A DNA stretch of 64,000 nucleotides from Chenopodium formosanum (taxonomy: Eukaryota; Streptophyta; Magnoliopsida; Caryophyllales; Amaranthaceae). Shown one piece after another: positions 57,465-64,000 of this stretch. Every line of letters begins with the position of its first letter. The stretch's first letter is position 1. The translations under genes were made by a program, and so were the position numbers. The notes beneath the pieces were generated by a model that was given only the letters and a program-made list of their open reading frames with translations, did not search any database and was not told the DNA's origin. The stretch lies in NCBI GenBank assembly GCA_024500155.1, contig CM044865.1, forward strand, positions 35,016,776 through 35,080,775. The letters run 5' to 3'.

Positions 57465-59345
57465 GTCTTAGACTACTTCTTCGTCTTCTATAGCCTGGAC
57501 GTATGCTGGTTTGTGCCTTTTCTCTATAGTTAAAGGCATTTGCTCGATTTCCGTGGGAATCCTAACCATTGAGGCTATTCTTGCCAAGGCATCAGCAAAT
57601 TGATTTTCTTCCCTAGATAGATATGTGTATTCTACCTTTTCTAACTGATCGGTAAGAGTTTCCAGATAGGTTTGGTAAGGGGCTAGACTTTCGCTCCTTA
57701 CTTTCCACCTTTTAGATATTTGATTGATAATTAAAGAAGAGTCCCCGAATATCCTTAACTTTTTTACTCCCAATGCCAAAGCTGTTTCAAGGCCTACCAC
57801 GCATGCTTCATATTCAGCAGCATTGTTGGTAATGTCGAAATCAAGTTTTTTGGAGATTGGAACATGCTCTTCTTTAGGTGATACTAATAATACTCCAACG
57901 CCACATCCCTTTTGGTTTGAGGCTCCGTCGAAATATAAGGTCCAAGTATCGTCTTCAGTAACCATTAAGTCTTCATCTGGAAATTCATTGTCTTTTACTG
58001 GCGTCGAGTCTTCTATCGGAAAGTCTGCTAGAAATTCTGACACCACGGATCCTTTGATAGCTTTTTGTGGCATAAACCTTACATCAAACTGGGCTAGATT
58101 GACTATCCATCTTGATATGCGTCCGTTGAGTGTAGATTTCTCAAATAGATAATTGAGTGGGTCTAATCGGGTGACTACGAAGACGGTATGCACTAGCATG
58201 TAATGTCTTAACTTGGTTGTGGCCCACACCAAGGCGAGGCACAACTTCTCGAGTGGTTTATAGCGTGCTTCGTATTCGAGCATCTTCTTGCTTAGATAGT
58301 AGATTGCGTTTTCTTTGCCTTCTACTTCTTGTGCTAGCATAGCTCCCATTGTCTCTTTGGTAACCATCAAATATAACCTATGAGGTATTCCGGGAAGTGC
58401 TGGTGCTAATACGGGAGGGTTTGCAAGATAGGCTTTGATCTTTTCAAAGGCTTTTTGACACTCATCATCCCATATCACATGTACATTCTTCTTGAGCTTT
58501 TTGAAGAGTGGTTCACATATTGTTGTCAATTTTGATATGAACCTTCTTATATATTGTAACCGGCCAATAAATCCTCGAATCTGTTTCTTAGTCTTGGGCG
58601 GTGGCATTGACATGATTGCTTTGATCTTGGTTGGGTCTATCTCTATTCCTCGAGAGCTAATGACATAACCCAAAAGCTTGCCTGATGTGACTCCAAAAAC
58701 ACACTTAGTTGGATTCAACCTCATATTATATTTTCTTAGCCTTTCGAAAAATTTCCTTAAGGCTACTTGATGGCCTGGACGGTCTTTTGATTTCACAATC
58801 ATGTCGTCGACATATACCTCGACTTCTTTATGCATTATGTCATGGAGTAAGGCAGTTTCTGCGCGTTGGTAAGTAGCACCCACGTTTTTCAACCCGAATG
58901 GCATTACCGTGTAGCAGTAAGTGCCCCATGGTGTTATAAAATTTGTTTTCTCCATGTCTTCTTCTGCCATGAGAATCTGGTTGTAACCTGCGTACCCATC
59001 CATGAACGAGAGGAGCGCGTGATTTGCCGTGTTATCTACCAGAATATCGATGTGTGGCAAAGGGAAGTCGTCCTTTGGACTTGCCTTATTTAGATCTCGA
59101 TAGTCGACACACATTCTTACCCTTCCGTCTTTCTTCGGAACTGGGACGACGTTGGCGACCCACTCGGGGTATTTGGATACCTTGATGAAACCTGCAGTTA
59201 TTTGTTTTTGAACTTCTTCTTTTATTTTAAGAGCTACGTCGGGTTTCATTCGACGTAACTTTTGTTTTACGGGTTTCATTCCTGTAATTAGTGGTATAGT
59301 GTGTTGAGCTATTTCTCTATTAATGCCTGGCATATCCTCGTATGA
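57465..59345 (-). pseudogene. Reverse transcriptase and RNase H of element D
   Basis: 621 open codons from 59333 to 57468. RT: VDYRDLNKASPKDDFPLP, FMDGYAGYNQI, MPFGLKNVGATYQR, YVDDMIVKSK. A gypsy RNase H relic (MLAQEVEGKENAIYYLSKK) and the second RNase H (YFDGASNQKGCGVG, NNAAEYEACVVG, GDSSLIINQ, NQFADALARIA) follow. The TGA at 59346-59348 stands where Trp is expected (FAW-SYEDMPG). The sequence is open between the stops, and catalytic residues are retained. Confidence 0.85.
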
Positions 59346-59348
59346 TCA

Positions 59349-60447
59349 AGCAAATACACCGATAAATTCTTTAAGTAAGTTAATTAAATCGGTTCTTTCT
59401 TGTTCATTTAGTGTTAATTCGATTTTAACTTCTCTTTTATTGGTTGAATCATTTGAGATATCAACCGTTTCAGTTTCTTCAATTACCGGTGTTTTCTTTT
59501 CGAGTGTTTCCATTGCTTTGATGATTTCTTTGTCTTTTTCATTGTTAGTTAAGCAATGCTCGTCATCTTGGGTTAGAGAAGAATACAAAAAATAAGGAGA
59601 AGGAGAAATATTATTATACTCTAAGATCATTACATCAAAGAGTGATATGTCCTCAGGGACTTGATCACTAGCTATTCTAGGAGAAGAAATAGGAAGGGAA
59701 GGTTCTACTACTAAAGACCTAGAAGACTCTATAGGGAGAGACTCCGACTCAGACTCTGACTTAGACAACTCTTCAAACATTGGTCCTTGCTCTGTCGTGA
59801 TGGATATTTTTCTTCCGCTTGGAGTAGTCACCTTGATAGTCTTGCGCCACCCTTGTAGTGATCCTTTAGCTGGAGTGATTAGCTTCTAGGGATCGAAGCT
59901 TTCGCTTTGTAGGACTGTCTGAATGAGCGAGGAGTTGTCTTCTCTGTAAGTTGGCTCATTCTTTTCTCGCCCAAATAGTAATCCCATGACGTTAAAGTCA
60001 AAGCATGGGGGTGCTTTCTCCTTATGGACAGGAGTTGGGATTTCATCTGTGAAATAACAATCCAAGAAAATCTCAAATCCCGGCTGCCTTATGCCGTTTC
60101 CAACAAATGGCTCGGGAAATTCATGGCATGGATAGTCTTCTCCTTCTTTTATAAATTGGTCATTAAGTGTAAGAGGGTACTGATCCATTGGGATTGCTTT
60201 CTTCTGAATGCGAGCGTCTCTACGTGCCTTTGACTTTCCTAGGCTCGCTTGAGATCTTTCCGAGTCGGTTCGAAACCAAGTTCGAAAGTGTCTAACTTAG
60301 GGAGGCCAGGTGACTCCATCGACTTTGCTATTCCTTTCTTCTTTCCTAGGGTCATCCCAAGAAAATGTCCTTGTTTCTTCAGTATAGCATTTACAACCAT
60401 GTTGGAATGGGGGTCATGGCAAAGAGGGGTCCTTTCATCCTCCTGGA
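59349..60447 (-). pseudogene. Linker region between protease and RT of element D
   Basis: Two open pieces, 60188-59886 (100 codons, FDFNVMGLLFGREK) and 59831-59346 (161 codons, Ser/Glu-rich), in the RT frame, separated by TAG 59886-59888. Upstream, 60447-60240 can be read in a third frame (GHFLGMTLGKKKGIAKS) up to a TAG. This part is typical of long Tat-element Gag-Pol linkers and has no catalytic motif. Confidence 0.6.
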
Positions 60448-61557
60448 TTAGGAGACTTCTTGGTTAAAGCCCCATAAGTCTTCATCATCCTCGTCGTGCT
60501 CCACATTAATGATTGGATTTTCTATAGACTTGATCCTCATAGGCGAAGCATCGATGGTGATAGGAATTCCCCCAACTATAGCTTTTACTTGTTGGTGGAG
60601 AGATGAGGGGACGACCTTTAGGTCATGAAGCCAAGGGCCCCCCAACAATAAATTGAATGAAGCTTTAATGTCTACAACTTGGAAAGTAGTAGCATGTTCT
60701 ATTGCTCCTGCCGTTACGTTCAGGGTAATTTTACCAAGAGCTTGACGTCGAGTGTTGTCGTAGGCCCTTATTCCTTGTGTAGATGGAGTTAAGTCTTCAT
60801 CCCTTATGCCTAGCATCCTCGCAGTTCTAAGTGGACAGACATTGATGGCCGATCCATTGTCTACAAGAGTCATAGGAACATTCATTCTCTTGCAAACTAC
60901 TGCGAGGTTTAATGCCTTGTAATGTTTGTCACCTTCTGGAGGTAAATCCTTGTCAGAGAAGGTGATCAAATTAATTGGACTAGGAAGATCACTTGTGAGG
61001 AAGTTGGCTAACCCCTCAGGAGTAGTGTCAGAATCTATCCCTATTTTGTCCAAGGCATTCATTACAGCCAACCTATGTTCTCGAGATGTCGCCAAAAGTT
61101 TCCATACATTCATCTCAGCTTTTGTCTTCTTAAACTGCTTAACAATATCATTGTCTTCAATGATAGGTATGGGAACTTGTGTGGTCGGCATGGGTTGTGT
61201 TGAAACGGGAGGTTGCATTCTCCCGGATCTTGTGAGGATGTCTATCGATGAGTCTTCTTCAGCCCAAAAGTCATCCATGGAGTACGACACAGGAGGTGGA
61301 GATCCTACTATGTCTTTTAGATAGACATCTTCTTCATCACTGTCCCAAACTCCATTAATGGTTGCATCTTCTTCTTGTGGAACTTGGACTAGTTTCTTTT
61401 CATCAATCATTTTCTGAACCAAATCCTTTAATTTGAAACAGTTTTCGATAGTGTGACCCCCTGATTGATGATACTGACAGTAATACATATCTGTTCTTTT
61501 CAATGATTCGAATGGTCTTGGTTTAAGAGGTTTGATCTCACCACTCTCGGAGAGCAT
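60448..61557 (-). pseudogene. Gag C-terminal and aspartic protease region of element D
   Basis: 369 codons in the frame of gag. A CQYHQSGGHTIENC motif (near 61480) resembles the rearranged knuckle of element A. The protease active site reads TLVDNGSAINVCP (near 60870), an Asp-Asn-Gly form seen in some Tat elements in place of DTG. The frame ends FNQEVS-stop and coding continues in another frame, so there is an indel close to 60460. Confidence 0.75.
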
Positions 61558-63162
61558 TTAGAACATTTGTGCATATGGGACCCCAATTGGAGTGTAAATT
61601 TTATTACTCTTCTTGGGCTTTTCAGTGACTTGTAATGGAAAACGCTTTGCCTCATAAGTCATTCTCATGGGTGTGAATTCTCTCTTGGGTTCATCTTTTG
61701 GAAGTGGAACCTCGTCATATTTCTTTTGGGGTTCTTTTATAGCTTTGAGAGCTTCACGTAGTAAATGCGATACTTCCATCATAGACAGTGTGATCAATTG
61801 TATATCTTCTTTACTTGCCGGTTCTGGAAGGCTATCCATGGCGTCGAAGAATGTTTTCTCGTCTTCTTCAATGGCATGGATTTCTTTGACAGGTTTAATG
61901 AGAGACGAGGGGTCAACCTCGTTTTCCTCATCAGAGATAGCCAAGGCGTGAGCGAGAGGTGCATTATCAATGCTTGGCTTCTTACTGGCAGGGGACAATG
62001 GCAGCTTGTTGTTATCGATTAAATCTTGGATGGCTTCCTTAAGCTTCCAACAGTTTTCGATGAGATGGCCCCTACCTTGGTGATACTTATAGTGTGCATT
62101 GGGGTTCCAATTAGCTGACCTCTTCTCGACTGGTGGGTCCCCAAATGGTCCAATAGGAGTTATCAGACCTTTTACATTTAATCGATCAAATGCGATGTCA
62201 TAACTCATGCCAATAGGAGTGAAGTTTCTCCTAAATGGTTTCTTTTGTCCTTGATTGTTCATAGCAAGGACTACTCCTAAATTAAAAGTGCTAACGTTAT
62301 TTGAGTGGGTGGTTTTGGAAGAAGAAGGATTGTCGTTCTTCTTTCCTTTCCAGCCACTGTTGGAGTTATTGTTGGCAACTTTTAACTTAGCCAAGTCGTC
62401 TTCAATATTGATCCCAATGTCATAGACGACCTTGAAGGTATGGAGATTATTTTGATACTTGAGATGCTTGGAATATTTTTCTTGAAGGTTTTTGATGAAC
62501 AACCTTACAGACTCTTTTTCACTTGGCACCTCAATCATCTTAGCTGAGGTTTCCCTCCATTTGTTAAAGAAAGAGGTGAAGCCTTCATTCTTTTTCTGCT
62601 TAAGGATTTCAAGTTCCCTATGGTCAGTCTCAACTTGAATGTTGCACTTGTATCTATCAACGAAAGCGTTTGCTATGGACTCCCAGGTAGAGGTCTTTTC
62701 TTTCTCGAGAGAAAAGAACCATTGTTGGCAAACGGTCTCGAGAGATAGTGAGAACAGAGAGGGGAAAACCTTCTTATGGATACCCTTAATACTCATTATT
62801 GTCTCGAAGGCTCTTAAATGAAAATAAGGGTTGTCGGTTGCTCTGAATTTTGGGATGTCGTTGGCATTGAACTTCTGCGGAAGAAGATCTTAGTCCACCG
62901 AGACCCCTTGTGAAGTAAGCCCTTGAAACTTGTAGTCGCTAGATAGCTTGCTTAGACTCTCTTGCATGAGGTCCATTTGTTGTTGTTTCACGGGATCATC
63001 GACCTTAAGTGTGAGGAGCTTCAGTGTTTCAGTCATGGTAACCAGTTGGTTCCTAAGCTCATTAACTTCTTCTTGTGTTGCCATTATGGTCTTAGCTTTC
63101 CTCTTGCGAGCTATGGGTTTGTCAAAAAGTTGGACTTGTACGAAGAGGTTGTCTTTGACCAC
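61558..63162 (-). pseudogene. Gag of element D
   Basis: ATG 63162 opens a 90-codon stretch with a Leu-rich coiled segment (ELRNQLVTMTETLKLLTLKV), stopped by TAA 62890-62892. The same frame continues as the gag domain (ANDIPKFRATDNPYFHLRAFE, WFFSLEKEKTSTWESIANAF, YKCNIQVETDHRELEILKQ), with knuckle-like YKYHQGRGHLIENC, to TAA 61558-61560 and then into the protease part. One frame with two nonsense codons. Confidence 0.8.
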
Positions 63163-64000
63163 GCGCTGTAATTTAAACCATTTTGCGTTTTAATTACTTG
63201 ACTCAAATCGACTTGACTTTACGGTTTTTTAAAGAGGAAAAAATAAAATAATAAAAAAAATGGGTGCATATTTTTGCCAAAAATAATGTACATATTTTTA
63301 GGGAACTAAGTATAGTTTTTAAATGGGCCAAAAAAAAAAAAGTATAGTTTTTAAAAATGGAGGATTAATATCCGACTTACCCCCCAAAAAAAATGACGGA
63401 AAAAACGCGCATGCAAGACTCCCTTAGACATGGTCAAAGTGTGTGTATTGGTGGGTGCGTTGAGTGTAAGTGACATGTTTGGACTCTTGTTTAAGACCAT
63501 GGGACTTAGTGCCTAAACTCGATTAATGACTCAAACAAGTACTATTGACAACGAAAATTAACCGAATTAATTAGGAAATTGGTTAATTAGACACTAGGTG
63601 ATGACTCGACCAATAATCCGAACTGTCGGCAAAACGACAGGACTAACGTCGTGTTGTGTAGCTTGGCGCCAGACGACAGAGCTGTTGCCAGCGCCACACT
63701 CCACAGAGTGGCGCTACAGTCCAGACTTTGGCGCCAATTCTGCAGATTCGACTTGGGACTGTTTTTGGTGTTATTAATCAACAGGGGTATGCCTAAAGTC
63801 GTACTAGGTCAATTATGATTAAGATATTAGACTTTATTTATTCAAATTAACTAATTAATTAATTAATTAGGCAAATTTCTTTAAGTAATTAATTTATTTA
63901 ATCTCAACACAAGTCAAACAAACGGTTAAGAAAACATATAGTATATGCACAACAAATAATGCACAATTAGTCAAGTAGGCACAATATGATGCAATGAGTT
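63163..64000. other. Leader side of element D
   Basis: AT-rich, no ORF supported. A further GGCGCC-rich cluster lies at 63662-63740 (CTTGGCGCCAGAC, GAGTGGCGCTAC, TTTGGCGCCAATTC). The 5' LTR is not reached. Confidence 0.5.

Larger units (their letters stand above)
25916..64000 (-). mobile_element. Element D: Tat-type Ty3/gypsy retrotransposon (incomplete, interrupted)
   Basis: In minus orientation: gag at 63162-60448, pol at 60188-56133, two plus-strand genes (54750-55620 and 51786-54043), tandem repeats, polypurine tract at 48080-48094, and the 3' LTR in two pieces (48079-46135 and 26097-25916) separated by element A. A solo LTR of the same family sits at 48289-50241. The 5' LTR lies beyond 64000. 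The coding frames have many stops and shifts, so the copy is old. Two RNase H-like domains (a degraded one and an AEYEA-type one before integrase) and antisense extra genes are Tat/Retand lineage traits. Confidence 0.8.

Noticed and set aside
57324..57533. Poly-Phe ORF
   Set aside because: Reverse reading of the (GAA)29 tract within pol.

Overview
The window reads as repeat-dense nuclear DNA of a flowering plant, most likely a eudicot. The evidence is GT-AG introns of plant type, TATAAATA promoters, a FAR1-type Mutator transposase, an Ulp1-carrying Mutator element, Tat-type Ty3/gypsy elements with antisense genes, and a plant mobile domain gene. A Caryophyllales source such as spinach or its relatives would fit, but that is only a guess. 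I see no conserved host housekeeping gene and no rRNA, tRNA or CRISPR. Practically the whole window is transposable elements, several of them nested.

Positions 1-2693: the right part of a PIF/Harbinger-like element with a Myb/SANT-type ORF on the minus strand. Positions 2696-21635: an 18.9-kb element bounded by 49-bp imperfect inverted repeats. It carries a broken FAR1/MULE transposase, a GRF zinc-finger membrane protein, an acidic coiled-coil protein, an endonuclease-like protein, a basic protein and a 13-exon Ulp1-type protease gene. Several of these genes have single frameshifts or nonsense codons, while others (the GRF protein, the DDE and SWIM parts of the transposase, the Ulp1 catalytic residues) remain readable.

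Positions 21639-25915: a MITE-like sequence, an LTR relic, noncoding sequence, and the 5' end (LTR, primer binding site, leader) of an LTR element called E here. Positions 25916-64000 hold a stack of nested elements. Element D (Tat-type Ty3/gypsy, minus strand, running off the right edge) interrupts E. Element A (26098-46129, also Tat-type, minus strand) sits in the 3' LTR of D with target duplication AACTC. Element B (26403-34647, decayed Ty1/copia) sits in one LTR of A with target duplication GTAAC. A solo LTR of the D family (48289-50241, also flanked by GTAAC) lies in the interior of D.

How the parts work together: A and D both carry gag-protease-RT-RNase H-integrase on the minus strand and, between integrase and 3' LTR, intron-containing genes on the opposite (plus) strand with their own TATA boxes. 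In A this is an apparently intact gene with the putative gypsy-type transposon domain plus a coiled coil. In D it is a decayed plant mobile domain gene and a second basic gene. Two regulatory patterns stand out. In A, gag-protease and pol share one frame and are separated by TAG followed by CAATCA, which matches the CARYYA readthrough context. In the D family, clusters of GGCGCC (E2F-like) motifs lie just upstream of the LTR TATA box and of both antisense-gene TATA boxes.
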